DNA of 12,435 nucleotides from an uncultured Gemmatimonadota bacterium (lineage in GTDB: Bacteria > Gemmatimonadota > Gemmatimonadetes > Longimicrobiales > Gaopeijiaceae). Shown here piece after piece: positions 1-7,809 of this stretch (position 1 is its first letter; each line of letters opens with the position of its first letter). The stretch lies in NCBI GenBank assembly GCA_938030915.1, contig CALHIO010000044.1:1-12435 (forward strand). The letters run 5' to 3'. The notes beneath the pieces are model-generated. The model saw only the letters and a list, made by a program, of their open reading frames with translations. It was not told the origin of the DNA and did not search any database. The position numbers were made by a program, and so were the translations under genes.

Positions 1-5
1 GGGGT

Positions 6-1625
6 CTAGTTGTTGTAGCTGCGCCTGGGAGTCCGGCACTGAGGCCACTGCCCGATCGACGGGAAGTTCTGCGTGCGTCGCGACACCCGCATCGGCCCTT
101 CCGGTGGCGTGGTCGGCAACACGACGGTCTCGCGCGATACTCGCTCCGGGTCCTCAGACGCCAGGTACGCGGCCATCGCCGCGAGCGTCGCGTTATTGCG
201 CAGGTCGTCGAAGACAATCTTGTCGAACGTATCGATCCCGGTGTGCCACGTGTACTGACGATAGTCCGGGTAGTTCGACTGGAAGCGGAAGGACGGCGCG
301 GGCACGCACAGGAATGACATGTGATCGCTCCCACCGGACTCGGGCAGGCCCGGGATATCGAGCTCGATGTGCTGCGTGATCTCCGGAGGAATCGCCGAGA
401 ACCAGCGCGCGAAATGTGCCCCGGCGTCCGCGAAGCCCATCATGCGGATGTAGTCGACCCGCCAGGTTCCGTTGTCCTGGTTGAACGCGGACTGGAGCCC
501 TGCCATCACGTCTGGATGGTCCGCCTGAAAATTGTTGGACCCGATCAACCCGCGCTCCTCGGCATCCCAGTGCCCGATGATGATCGTCCGGCGTGGGTTG
601 GGATACGTGGTCTTCAGGAGACGGGCGGCCTCGAGCATCATGATGGTGCCCGTCCCGTTGTCCGTCGCACCCGACGCACCATCCCAGGAGTCGAGATGAG
701 CACCGAGCAGAACGTACTCGTCGGGAAGCTCGGTTCCGGGCATCGTCGCGATGACGTTGAACGCCGGCACGGTGCCGGTGAACTCTGCCTCGGCGTCGAT
801 CCGTACTCGGGGTGACTGGTCATTCATGGCGAGGCGCGTCACGAGACCGTAATCCTCGCAGCTGAGCTGGATCGTGGCGATCTCTTCGGTGCTGGCATCG
901 AAGATCTTGTCTGCGCCCCATCCGTCCGACCACAACGCTCTGAAGATCGCCACGGCCCCCGCCTCTTCGAGACGCTGAGCGACCGTGGCTTCGGCTCCAC
1001 GAGCGCTGCCTCGCTCTATCCCCGCCGCAACGAGCAGCGAGCGTGTCCACGACTGCTCGGCCGCCTGGCGCTCCTCCTGCATGCGCTGGTAGGACGCCGG
1101 GGTCGCATTCTCTTCCCACGACTCGGGTGCGCGGCACGTCGGCTCCGGGAAGGAGATGGCCACGGCCCTGCCGGCGACCTGAGGCAACCACGCTTCGAAG
1201 TCCGCCTCACTCTCCAACGTCGGAAGCGCGACGACCTCGGCCTCGACGACGCCCCCGCTGCCGGGGCTCCACGCCATCATCGTAGCGTTCAAGGTCCGGA
1301 TCCGAGGTTGGATCAAGTCTACGTGTGTAATGCCCCGCTCCCACCCGCGCCACGTACCATACTCGTGCCGCTCCACATCGATGCCCCACGACGCGTACAC
1401 CGACTCGAGCCACTCGGCGGACCGGACGTACCCGGGGGATCCAGTCAGGCGAGGTCCGATCGAGTCCATGAGCACCTGAGCGAGTGCGTAGGCCTGCGAC
1501 CTATCCTCCATGCCTTCCTGCCACATCTGACGGATGACGGGATCGTCGGTCGGAAACGTCTGAGCGTGCAGCGCCGGTGCCGCGACCACGCCAGCGGCGG
1601 CCAGCACGAACCAAATCTTCTTCAT
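6..1625 (-). CDS. Secreted M28-family metallopeptidase (carboxypeptidase Q-like)
   Basis: A 539-residue exported zinc peptidase, expected to release amino acids from peptide ends outside the cytoplasm. Seen: signal peptide at residues 1-22 (Lys-Lys start, hydrophobic core, cleavage near ALHA|QTF); an inserted protease-associated-like region around residues 120-280; and a C-terminal M28 catalytic domain with the full di-zinc ligand set: H310 in GAHLDSW, D322 in TDNGTG, the E356-E357 pair in DAEERGL, D384 in NQDNG and H461 in TWHTG. E356 is the expected general base. The order and the domain between signal and catalytic part match the carboxypeptidase Q/PGCP branch of M28. The ATG is supported by AAGGA at 1632-1636, six bases upstream. 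The nearest upstream gene on the strand is the HD-GYP regulator, 165 bases away; co-transcription is possible but hairpins lie between them. Substrate range cannot be told from sequence. Confidence 0.93.
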   Translation of the reverse strand: MKKIWFVLAAAGVVAAPALHAQTFPTDDPVIRQMWQEGMEDRSQAYALAQVLMDSIGPRLTGSPGYVRSAEWLESVYASWGIDVERHEYGTWRGWERGITHVDLIQPRIRTLNATMMAWSPGSGGVVEAEVVALPTLESEADFEAWLPQVAGRAVAISFPEPTCRAPESWEENATPASYQRMQEERQAAEQSWTRSLLVAAGIERGSARGAEATVAQRLEEAGAVAIFRALWSDGWGADKIFDASTEEIATIQLSCEDYGLVTRLAMNDQSPRVRIDAEAEFTGTVPAFNVIATMPGTELPDEYVLLGAHLDSWDGASGATDNGTGTIMMLEAARLLKTTYPNPRRTIIIGHWDAEERGLIGSNNFQADHPDVMAGLQSAFNQDNGTWRVDYIRMMGFADAGAHFARWFSAIPPEITQHIELDIPGLPESGGSDHMSFLCVPAPSFRFQSNYPDYRQYTWHTGIDTFDKIVFDDLRNNATLAAMAAYLASEDPERVSRETVVLPTTPPEGPMRVSRRTQNFPSIGQWPQCRTPRRSYNN

Positions 1626-1657
1626 CGGTCGTCCTTCGGTACGTCGTTCAAAATCGA

Positions 1658-1683
1658 GCCGACCGGAGGGGGTACCGATCGGC
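1658..1683 (-). terminator. Possible terminator or attenuator hairpin upstream of the M28 gene
   Basis: Arms at 1658-1665 and 1676-1683 pair over 8 bases on the minus strand (one U-G pair) around a 10-base loop. The minus-strand transcript continues TCGATTTT, so a short T run starts a few bases after the stem. It could end the regulator transcript coming from 1791, or act in the 5' leader of the M28 gene, whose ATG is 33 bases further on. The T run is short and offset, so this is tentative. Confidence 0.33.
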
Positions 1684-1698
1684 AGGGGATAACAGCAC

Positions 1699-1717
1699 TC
1701 GAATCTACCCGATTCGA
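1699..1717. promoter_or_regulatory. Perfect 7-bp inverted repeat in the M28 upstream region
   Basis: TCGAATC at 1699-1705 and its exact reverse complement at 1711-1717 flank a 5-base spacer. It sits about 75 bases upstream of the M28 ATG and about 80 bases after the regulator stop. No T tract follows on either strand, so a protein-binding operator is as likely as an RNA hairpin. A repeat of this size can arise by chance. Confidence 0.28.
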
Positions 1718-1790
1718 TGGGCTTCGGCCTCGGACGGGTGATGCGAGCGTCGGCGCCTCCGCACTCACCCGACCCGACCGGAAGGCTGCC

Positions 1791-2870
1791 TCAAAGCATC
1801 CCGACGTCGGAATCGACCAGGGCCTGTGTCACTTCGGGCAGGAACCACTCGCCGGCCAGCTTGAGCAACATCTCCAGCCCCTCCTCGCGGGGAACCCCCG
1901 AGCGATACGGGCGACTCTCGAGGATGGCGACCCAGGCCTCGGCGATCCCGACGATCTGTCCCCCCAGCGAGATCTCGTCACCACGCTTCGCCATGGGATA
2001 TCCGGAGCCGTCGAGTCGCTCGTGGTGCTCGTGGATGAAGCGTATGGAGTCACCGAGATGCTCCATCGGTTCGAGGATCTCCACACCGCGGTCGCAATGC
2101 GTCTTGATGATCGCGAACTCCTCTTCCGTCAGAACTCCTGATTTCTCCACGATGTAGTCCGGCACCGCAATCATGCCGACATCGTGAAGCAGTCCGGCGA
2201 TGCGAACCGATTCGACCTCATCCTCCGACAGGCCGAGTCCCACGGCAATCGACCCGGCCTGAAGCGCAACCGCTCGGCTGTGGCCGTGGAAGTGGGGGCT
2301 ACGCGTGTCCAGCGCATTTGCGAATGCGGCCAGCGTGGAGAGCGTCACATCCCGGATCTCGTTCTGCCTGCGACCCAGCTCCATTTTCATCCACGTGAGC
2401 ATCGCGCGGTGATGGCGCTCTCCCGCTCGCTGGTGGAACGCGCGCTGGACCGCTCTGGCCAACGCGATCGGCTCGGGCGGTTTGATGATATAGTCGCTGA
2501 AGCCCAGCCGGAGCGCGGCCTGAGCCGTCGTTTCGTCTCCCCGTCCGGTCAGGAGAATGATCTTGATGTCCGGGTCGACGTCGAGTGCATGCTCGGCCAG
2601 CTCGATCCCCGACATCTCTGGCATGTCGTAGTCGGTCATAAGGACGATCGGCTCGGCCGATACGAGGTGCTCGAGCACGTCGGAGCCGCGGCCGAACGTC
2701 CGCACCCGATAACCTGCCGCCTCCAGGATGGAATGATGGAGCAGGGCCGAGGATTCTTCGTCATCCACGATCAGGACCAGGCCGGCCTCACTTCCCGGTA
2801 ACTCGAACGCGAAGTCGGATTCTTCTACGGCTTCGTCGAGCGGTGAGGTGTAGTCGTCGATCTCGCGCAT
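1791..2870 (-). CDS. Response regulator with degenerate HD-GYP output domain
   Basis: A 359-residue two-domain cytoplasmic signalling protein (numbering from the ATG at 2870). Receiver domain, residues about 30-145: acidic pair D36-D37 in IVDDEES, phospho-acceptor D80 in MTDYDMP, T108 in LLTGRG and K130 in IIKPPEP, all as in an active CheY-like receiver. HD-GYP domain, residues about 175-359: H197 in GHSRA, HD at 229-230, H258, HH at 282-283 and DGSGYP. HD-GYP proteins hydrolyse cyclic di-GMP. Two ligand positions deviate: the Lys of the HDxxK motif is Met (233), and the Asp expected in the later AD motif is Glu (311). Activity is therefore uncertain. An in-frame GTG at 2928-2930 would add 20 residues but has no ribosome-binding site and a weakly coding-like N-terminus; neither start has a strong Shine-Dalgarno. 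No adjacent histidine kinase, so the partner is unknown. Confidence 0.88.
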   Translation of the reverse strand: MREIDDYTSPLDEAVEESDFAFELPGSEAGLVLIVDDEESSALLHHSILEAAGYRVRTFGRGSDVLEHLVSAEPIVLMTDYDMPEMSGIELAEHALDVDPDIKIILLTGRGDETTAQAALRLGFSDYIIKPPEPIALARAVQRAFHQRAGERHHRAMLTWMKMELGRRQNEIRDVTLSTLAAFANALDTRSPHFHGHSRAVALQAGSIAVGLGLSEDEVESVRIAGLLHDVGMIAVPDYIVEKSGVLTEEEFAIIKTHCDRGVEILEPMEHLGDSIRFIHEHHERLDGSGYPMAKRGDEISLGGQIVGIAEAWVAILESRPYRSGVPREEGLEMLLKLAGEWFLPEVTQALVDSDVGML

Positions 2871-2997
2871 GACAGGTGGGGAATCCCCTGAACGAACCCG
2901 GATGCTCTCGTGTCCCCTTGTAGGAGTCACGAGGCTGAAGTTACAAGTGGTTGACCATTCCTTTAGGTGTCAAGCAAGTCGCATCGGAGCAAATCAG
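2871..2997. promoter_or_regulatory. Divergent promoter region (regulator / creatininase-like gene)
   Basis: This 127-base gap separates two genes read in opposite directions and must hold both promoters unless the regulator starts at the GTG. TTGACC on the plus strand at 2951-2956 and TTGACA on the minus strand (plus-strand TGTCAA, 2968-2973) are candidate -35 elements facing away from each other; they also form the outer arms of a loose inverted repeat. No convincing -10 lies at the right spacing for either, so only the region is claimed with confidence. Confidence 0.4.
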
Positions 2998-3849
2998 ATG
3001 AAAAAATCCGTGCTCGTCGGAATCGCCATGGCCGTTGTCGGTCTCACACCGGTCGCAGTCGCAGCTCAGAGCGACGGAATGAAGGACATGAATACCTTCG
3101 AGCGACCGATCGCGATGGCGGATAACGTGTGGATCGAGGAACTCACGATGCCCGAAGTGCGCGACCTCCTCGCCGACGGCTGGAGGACCGCGTTGATTCT
3201 GACCGGCGGAATCGAAGAGAACGGCCCCTACCTGACCACCGGCAAGCACAATCACGTTCTCCGGGTGATGGGAGAATCGATCGCACGGGAATTCGGCCGC
3301 ACGCTGGTCGCCCCCATCGTCACGATCGAGCCGGGAAATCCGGAGCGTGCGAGCAGCCCCGGCGGCATCCGCTACTCGCAGGAGACGTACCGGGCCGTTC
3401 TGCGTGATTACGCCGTGAGCCTCAAGGCGCAGGGCTTCAACCAGATCTTCCTCATGGGCGACAGCGGAGGGAACCTGCGAGGCATGCAGGAGGTCGCCGA
3501 CGCGCTTCGCACCGAGTGGGCGGGCGAGGATCTCGTGATCGCACACATTCCCGAGTATTACAACTACCAGGACGTACTCGCGTATCAGAGGGACGAGCTC
3601 GGGATCGACGAGGATCCGAGGCTCGAGGGTCTCCACGACGACTACTACATCACGACGATCATCATGAATGATGATCCCGAATACGTGCGTCTGGCTCAGC
3701 GTATCGACGCCGGAATGGCGTCGATCAACGGAATCAGCATCCTCCCGATCGATGAGGCGCTCGAGCATGGTCGACGCCTGATCGAGTTTCGTACCGATGC
3801 CACCATCGCGGCCATGCGCGCAGCGATCGCGCAGCAGAGCGGGCGCTAG
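2998..3849 (+). CDS. Exported creatininase-family protein with altered metal site
   Basis: A 283-residue protein; the family holds metal-dependent amidohydrolases such as creatininase. Residues 1-24 form a signal peptide ending VAVAAQ, so it acts outside the cytoplasm. The ATG has GGAG at 2986-2989, eight bases upstream; a longer upstream reading frame lacks any such support. Family landmarks remain: GGIEENGPYL (71-80) matches the Glu-x-His-Gly-Pro motif, GDSGGN (154-159) matches the His-Gly-Gly-Asn loop, and H212 matches the DxHAG histidine. Against the classic ligands, the first Glu is kept (E73), but the next His is Asn (75), the Asp is His (84) and the loop His is Ser (156). The usual ETS after DxHAG is also absent. 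It could be a divergent subfamily with other ligands or a non-catalytic binding protein. The stop is in frame with the permease remnant just behind it. Confidence 0.83.
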   Translation: MKKSVLVGIAMAVVGLTPVAVAAQSDGMKDMNTFERPIAMADNVWIEELTMPEVRDLLADGWRTALILTGGIEENGPYLTTGKHNHVLRVMGESIAREFGRTLVAPIVTIEPGNPERASSPGGIRYSQETYRAVLRDYAVSLKAQGFNQIFLMGDSGGNLRGMQEVADALRTEWAGEDLVIAHIPEYYNYQDVLAYQRDELGIDEDPRLEGLHDDYYITTIIMNDDPEYVRLAQRIDAGMASINGISILPIDEALEHGRRLIEFRTDATIAAMRAAIAQQSGR

Positions 3850-3888
3850 AGGACGTGGCGTTCGAGACGGTCCGATCGGGGTCGTCAG

Positions 3889-4330
3889 GAAACGTGGAGC
3901 TATCCCATGTTCCGCGACCTCGAGCGCGAACAGGGGAGCTTCACCGGGATCGCCGCACAACGCCTCTTCCGTGTGAACCTTGCACAAGAGGGGCAGACGA
4001 CCAGCGGTCAGGGACTACTCGTTTCCGGATCGTACTTTTCGGTCCTCGGGGTCCGGTCGGTGATCGGTCGGGTCTTCGGCCCGTCGGATGACGTGAGGGT
4101 GGGGGAGCACTCGGTCGCAGTCCTCTCGCACCGTTACTGGGAGAGCCAGTTGGGGGCTGACCCGTCGATCCTCAATCGGACGATCATCGTGAACGGCCAG
4201 CCGCTCACTGTGGTCGGGGTCGCGCAGCGGGGATTCGACGGAACAACCCTGGGTGCGAAGGCGGACATCTTCGTACCGCTCACCACGAGCATCCCATGTG
4301 GATCCGATGCAGGCGCTCCGCTACGAGTAG
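3889..4330 (+). pseudogene. Remnant of an ADOP/MacB-type ABC transporter permease
   Basis: Residues read from about 3889 (ETWSYPMFRDLE and onward through VAVLSHRYW, NGQPLTVVGVA and ADIFVPLT) match the first periplasmic core domain of the long FtsX-type permeases called ADOP. At about 4282-4290 that frame stops making sense, and the next frame (positions 2 modulo 3) reads RASHVDPMQALRYE then TAG at 4328-4330, which is the typical extreme C-terminus of the same family. The first transmembrane region, both FtsX membrane blocks and the second periplasmic domain are gone. Family members are about 800 residues, so well over a thousand bases are missing between the two pieces. The left edge is uncertain: the frame is open back to the preceding stop at 3847 but recognisable only from about 3895. 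An ATG at 3907 is incidental. Not expected to make a working transporter. Confidence 0.8.
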
Positions 4331-4338
4331 GGCGCCGT

Positions 4339-5316
4339 CTACACGACCAGGACCGTCGACCCCACCGTCTCTCGCGCCTCGAGCGCCCGATGCGCCTCCG
4401 CGACGTCGCGGAGCGGATACCGAGCCCCGATGTACGGCTCGACCGAACCCGAGCGTACCATGTCGAAGAGCGCCTCGATGCCTTCACGGGTCTCTTCGGG
4501 TGTCGCGTAGTGATCGGCCAGTCTCGGTCGTGTCAGAAAGAGGGACCGGTGTTTCGCGAGGAGGAGCGGGGATATGGGCTCTACGGGCCCGGACGCGTTT
4601 CCGAACGTGACGAGCATCCCACGCCGCGAGAGCGAGTGGAGTGACGCCTCGAAGGTGCTGGCACCGACCGAGTCATAGGCCACACGACATCCTTCACCGT
4701 CCGTGATCTCCGCGACGCGCTCGCTGATGTTCTCCTCACGATACAGAATGACATGGTTGCAACCGTTCGCCGTTGCGAGCTCACCCTTCTCGGGCGTTCC
4801 GACCGTCCCGATCACGTTGGCGCCCAGAGCGCGCAGCCACTGACATGCGATAAGCCCGACGCCCCCGGCGGCCGCCGTGAGCAGGACGTTGTCCCCCGGC
4901 TGCACGGCATAGGTGCGACGCACCAGGTACTCGACCGTGCACCCCTTCACCATCATCGCGGCCGCCGTTTCTTCGCTGATCTCGTCGGGAAGCTCGACGA
5001 CGCGGGCTCGGGGCATGACCCGGACCTCGCAGTAGGATCCGATGGGGCCATTGCTCGTGTACGCGACCCGTGCACCGACGGCGAGATCGTGCACCTCCGA
5101 GCCTACGGCCTCCACGACACCCGCACCTTCGACGCCGGGTGTGAACGGCAGCGCCTGCGGATAAAGGCCCGTTCGATGGTAGACGTCGATGAAGTTGAGT
5201 CCGACTGCCGTGTGTCGAACACGAACGTCATGCGGGCCCGGATCACCGGGATCGTATTCGACCCACTCCAGGACCTCCGGCCCACCCAGCTGCGATACGA
5301 CGACCCCACCGCTCAT
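4339..5316 (-). CDS. qorA: NADPH:quinone oxidoreductase, zinc-independent MDR family
   Basis: A 325-residue cytoplasmic enzyme that uses NADPH to reduce quinones or reactive enones. It aligns along its whole length with the Escherichia coli Qor type as I know it. Seen: the GroES-like N-terminal half with the quinone-reductase signature NFIDVYHRTGLYP (41-53); the Rossmann half with AAAGGVG (148-154), followed by a stretch nearly identical to the E. coli protein; YDSVG (214-218); and a C-terminal YPLRDVAEAH helix start. No structural or catalytic zinc cysteines, as expected for this branch. Length is normal for the family. The ATG is preceded by GGAG six bases away. The stop lies only 8 bases from the end of the convergent permease remnant, so a deletion may have moved that end close. 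Divergent from the M14 peptidase gene. Confidence 0.94.
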   Translation of the reverse strand: MSGGVVVSQLGGPEVLEWVEYDPGDPGPHDVRVRHTAVGLNFIDVYHRTGLYPQALPFTPGVEGAGVVEAVGSEVHDLAVGARVAYTSNGPIGSYCEVRVMPRARVVELPDEISEETAAAMMVKGCTVEYLVRRTYAVQPGDNVLLTAAAGGVGLIACQWLRALGANVIGTVGTPEKGELATANGCNHVILYREENISERVAEITDGEGCRVAYDSVGASTFEASLHSLSRRGMLVTFGNASGPVEPISPLLLAKHRSLFLTRPRLADHYATPEETREGIEALFDMVRSGSVEPYIGARYPLRDVAEAHRALEARETVGSTVLVV

Positions 5317-5493
5317 CGGCTTCTCCAGATACCATCGGGAACGAGCGTGGAAAATCTACGGGTGCGACCCCTTCCCCGCCTCCCGACACGGCTCCTACCT
5401 TCCGTCCCTCAGAGCCCGCTCCGAGCGCGGCCGACCGCACCGTGTTCGGCCCCTGCACGGGCGAAACCACCCCTTCGAACGCCAGGACCACCG
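5317..5493. promoter_or_regulatory. Divergent intergenic region between qorA and the M14 gene
   Basis: This 177-base gap is the longest in the window and must carry the promoters of both flanking genes. On the minus strand TAGATTTTCC (plus positions 5349-5358), about 33 bases before the qorA ATG, is the only AT-rich patch and may be a -10 element. Nothing comparable was found for the plus-strand gene. Several reading frames cross the gap but none has a start with a ribosome-binding site or any recognisable protein. Confidence 0.35.
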
Positions 5494-7110
5494 ATGTCCC
5501 GACCGCGCCGCCTCTTCCATCACCACTTGCTCGTCGCCGCGACGGCGCTGCTTCTGAGCGCCCCTGCTCTGCAGGCTCAGGTCCAGTGGGGTCCGGTGCC
5601 TCAGGGGTACCCACGTACCGCCGCCGAGGTGAACGGCTTTACGGCCCACACGCGCCACGTGGAGATGTGGGACTATCTGGAGCAGCTGCGCGGAGCGAGT
5701 GCCGACATGCGCCTCGGCACATACGGTGAAACGCGAGAGGGTCGGAAGCTCCCGTACGCGATCTTCTCGCGACCACTCATCTCCGAGCCCTGGGAAGCGA
5801 TGGCCCTCGATCGGCCCGTCATCCTCTTCGCAGCCAATGTGCACGGTGGCGAGCGGACCTTCCGCGAAGGACTGCTCGTGCTGATGCGGGACCTCGCGAC
5901 CCGGGGTACGACGGCAAACGCGCTCCTCGACGACGTCGTCATCGTCGTTGCTCCGCAGATCAACCCGGACGGGTTCGAAGCCTCCGAGGGCGGCCAGCGT
6001 GGCAACTCCTGGGGCATCGACCTCAACCGGGACTACGTGAAGCTCGAGCACCCGACGATCCAGTCCTATGTGCAGAACCTGATCGGTGAGTGGCGGCCGC
6101 ACCTCTTCATCGATGGTCACAACGGTGGCGCCCGCCCGTACAACCTCAACTATCAGTGCACGAGCCACTACGACGCGGCGATCGAGCTCACCCTCCTGTG
6201 TGATGACGAGATCTTTCCGGCCATCGACGCGAAGCTCGAAGGCGAGAACATGCGCTCCTGGTATTATCAGCGCGGTAACGAGGAGCGGTGGAACACCGGA
6301 GGCTCGCAGGTCCGCATCGGGCGGAACTACGGCGGGATCGTGAACTCGGTGGCGATCCTCTTCGAGGCTCCGAGCCAGGAGCTGGAAGTCGGCGCACGCG
6401 CCGGGTATCTCGGGTATCTCGCGGTCGCCGAATGGGTGGTCGACAACGCGGAGCGCCTCCTCGGGACCGTCGAAGAAGCGCGGGCCGAGACGATCGCGAT
6501 GGGCGCCGAGCCGCGAGGCCAGATCGCCGTCGAGATGGAGTACGGGGCGGAGGACTATCCGGTCGACTATCTGCTCGTCCGCGGTGGTGGCTTCAATGAC
6601 CCGCCGGACATGCCGATCGACACGATCGAGGTCACGGGCGCGCAGCTCATGAAGAAGCCAGTGGCGGTCACACTCAGGGACCGGCCATGGGCCTACACCC
6701 TACCGCGAGATGCGGAGGACGCCGTTGCCCTCCTGCTCCGTCACGGAATCACCGTCGAGCGGCTCATCGAGCCCGCCACCCTCGAGGTTCAGGCGTACAC
6801 GGTGGCCGGGGTGTCGCACATCCGGCAGTACAACCATCAGGCCGTCACGAGGATCCAGGTCGGCGACGTCATCACGCAGACGCGAGACTTCCCGATCGGT
6901 ACGTATGTGATTCCGACCGCCCAGTATCTGGGCCGACTGGTCGGCCATATGCTGGAGCCCGAAACCGAGGATAACGTGGTCTACTGGAACCGCATGGATG
7001 CGTGGGTGCCTCGCCCGGGCAGCACGGCCGATGGAGAGCCCGCGGTCTCGCCCATCTACAAGATCATGCGCCCGGTACGTCTCACATCGAGCCTCGTCGA
7101 GCCGAGATAG
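5494..7110 (+). CDS. Secreted M14-family zinc carboxypeptidase
   Basis: A 538-residue exported metallocarboxypeptidase-fold enzyme, expected to cleave C-terminal or other exposed residues of peptides or cell-wall peptides. Signal peptide: Arg-rich start, hydrophobic core at 12-24, cleavage near LQA|QVQ (28). Catalytic domain about residues 45-370: zinc ligands H117 and E120 in VHGGE, INPDGF, substrate-carboxylate region LNRDY (177-181), third ligand H209 in DGHNGG, and a candidate catalytic E291 in LFEAPSQE. The 170-residue C-terminal part is an accessory region often seen in the large secreted members of this family; it ends with a YVIPTAQ / VYWNRMDAW pattern. The ATG follows AGGA with six bases between, whereas the reading frame extends far upstream without a supported start. 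It ends 10 bases from the convergent 7121-7804 gene. Specific substrate unknown. Confidence 0.92.
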   Translation: MSRPRRLFHHHLLVAATALLLSAPALQAQVQWGPVPQGYPRTAAEVNGFTAHTRHVEMWDYLEQLRGASADMRLGTYGETREGRKLPYAIFSRPLISEPWEAMALDRPVILFAANVHGGERTFREGLLVLMRDLATRGTTANALLDDVVIVVAPQINPDGFEASEGGQRGNSWGIDLNRDYVKLEHPTIQSYVQNLIGEWRPHLFIDGHNGGARPYNLNYQCTSHYDAAIELTLLCDDEIFPAIDAKLEGENMRSWYYQRGNEERWNTGGSQVRIGRNYGGIVNSVAILFEAPSQELEVGARAGYLGYLAVAEWVVDNAERLLGTVEEARAETIAMGAEPRGQIAVEMEYGAEDYPVDYLLVRGGGFNDPPDMPIDTIEVTGAQLMKKPVAVTLRDRPWAYTLPRDAEDAVALLLRHGITVERLIEPATLEVQAYTVAGVSHIRQYNHQAVTRIQVGDVITQTRDFPIGTYVIPTAQYLGRLVGHMLEPETEDNVVYWNRMDAWVPRPGSTADGEPAVSPIYKIMRPVRLTSSLVEPR

Positions 7111-7122
7111 CCGAAGCCGGCT
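7109..7122. terminator. Small hairpin spanning two convergent gene ends
   Basis: AGCCG (7109-7113) and CGGCT (7118-7122) form a 5-bp GC stem with a 4-base loop between the stop codons of the two convergent genes. There is no T tract on either strand, so this is at most a weak bidirectional pause or processing site. Confidence 0.2.
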
Positions 7123-7804
7123 AACGCGCCTGCGACTGGCAGTCGACCCAGCTCGTGCATCGGACGCGCAGCCGCGATCGGACTTCGGGGGGGAGGCCCA
7201 GAATCGAGATCGCTTCGATCACGTCACGTATGACCGCTTCCTTAGCAGGCTCGAACTGGAGAAGGAGCACCCATTGCGGCGACTCCGCCGCAGGCTCCTG
7301 CAGCTCCCACTCGTAGATCCAGTCGATCGCATCCATCTCTCGCCGGATGGCGTCGTAGTCCTGCTGGCTCGTCGGCCCCTGGCCGAGAGGAAGACTGACG
7401 ATCTCGAAGGAGAGTTGGTGATTCTCCCGCCACGTGTTCAGGGCGACGTCGATGTTCTCGAACGGTGCCTGGATGCGAATGAGGTGATGCGCGTACTCGG
7501 CGAGTAGAAAGTTGTTGTGCTTGATGCCTTTCCCGAGCGCCGTCTCCATGTACTCGATGTACCGGGCTTCGTCCCCCTCCTGGAGCGCCTCCATGGCGAG
7601 CAGGAAGTCCGTGTCGGCGTCGGCGGGATTGATCTCCGCGATGACCTCCGCCATACGCGACCACTCGTTTGAACCCGGATCGACCTGGTCGCCTGAGCGT
7701 GCGATCAGGAACTCGCGCCCACCGAAGAGCATCCCGAGCGCGTAGATACCGAGCAACATCCGGAAGCGTCGGTACCACGGCGCTTTGTCAGGCGCGAGAG
7801 CCAC
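7121..7804 (-). CDS. Single-pass membrane protein with TPR-like helical repeat, unknown function
   Basis: A 227-residue protein I do not recognise. Residues 1-14 are basic, and 15-29 form one hydrophobic segment, giving a membrane anchor with the bulk of the chain on one side. Residues about 60-130 look like paired amphipathic helices of the tetratricopeptide or Sel1 kind: DFLLAMEAL followed by EYMETALGKGI and LLAEYAHHLI. Such folds usually bind proteins. Two cysteines near the end, C216 and C222, could form a disulfide or bind metal. The start is GTG, fixed by GAGGAG at 7810-7815 five bases upstream. It follows the histidine-rich membrane protein by 15 bases on the same strand, so the two are almost certainly co-transcribed and may work together as membrane enzyme and accessory subunit. 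That pairing is inference. Confidence 0.78.
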   Translation of the reverse strand: MALAPDKAPWYRRFRMLLGIYALGMLFGGREFLIARSGDQVDPGSNEWSRMAEVIAEINPADADTDFLLAMEALQEGDEARYIEYMETALGKGIKHNNFLLAEYAHHLIRIQAPFENIDVALNTWRENHQLSFEIVSLPLGQGPTSQQDYDAIRREMDAIDWIYEWELQEPAAESPQWVLLLQFEPAKEAVIRDVIEAISILGLPPEVRSRLRVRCTSWVDCQSQAR

Positions 7805-7809
7805 GGCTT

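Noticed and set aside
3657..3676. Near-perfect 20-base palindrome with 9-bp arms (GATCATCAT / ATGATGATC).
   Set aside because: It lies inside the creatininase-like coding sequence and is explained by Ile-Ile-Met-Asn-Asp-Asp codons; no regulatory role is suggested by position.
2941..3987. A 348-codon minus-strand frame opposite the creatininase-like gene.
   Set aside because: Shadow frame: it crosses the divergent promoter region and has no recognisable domain, while the opposite strand has a signal peptide, ribosome-binding site and family motifs.
4331..4644. Continuation of the permease remnant frame beyond 4330.
   Set aside because: From about 4290 this frame no longer resembles any permease and from 4339 it is antisense to qorA; the true family C-terminus is in the neighbouring frame and stops at 4330.
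4753..5493. Upstream extension of the M14 peptidase frame by about 247 codons.
   Set aside because: It runs antisense through qorA, and the signal peptide with its AGGA site places the true start at 5494.
6403..6420. Short tandem repeat GGGTATCTC twice.
   Set aside because: It encodes the repeated Gly-Tyr-Leu in the M14 protein, keeps frame and is only two units long.
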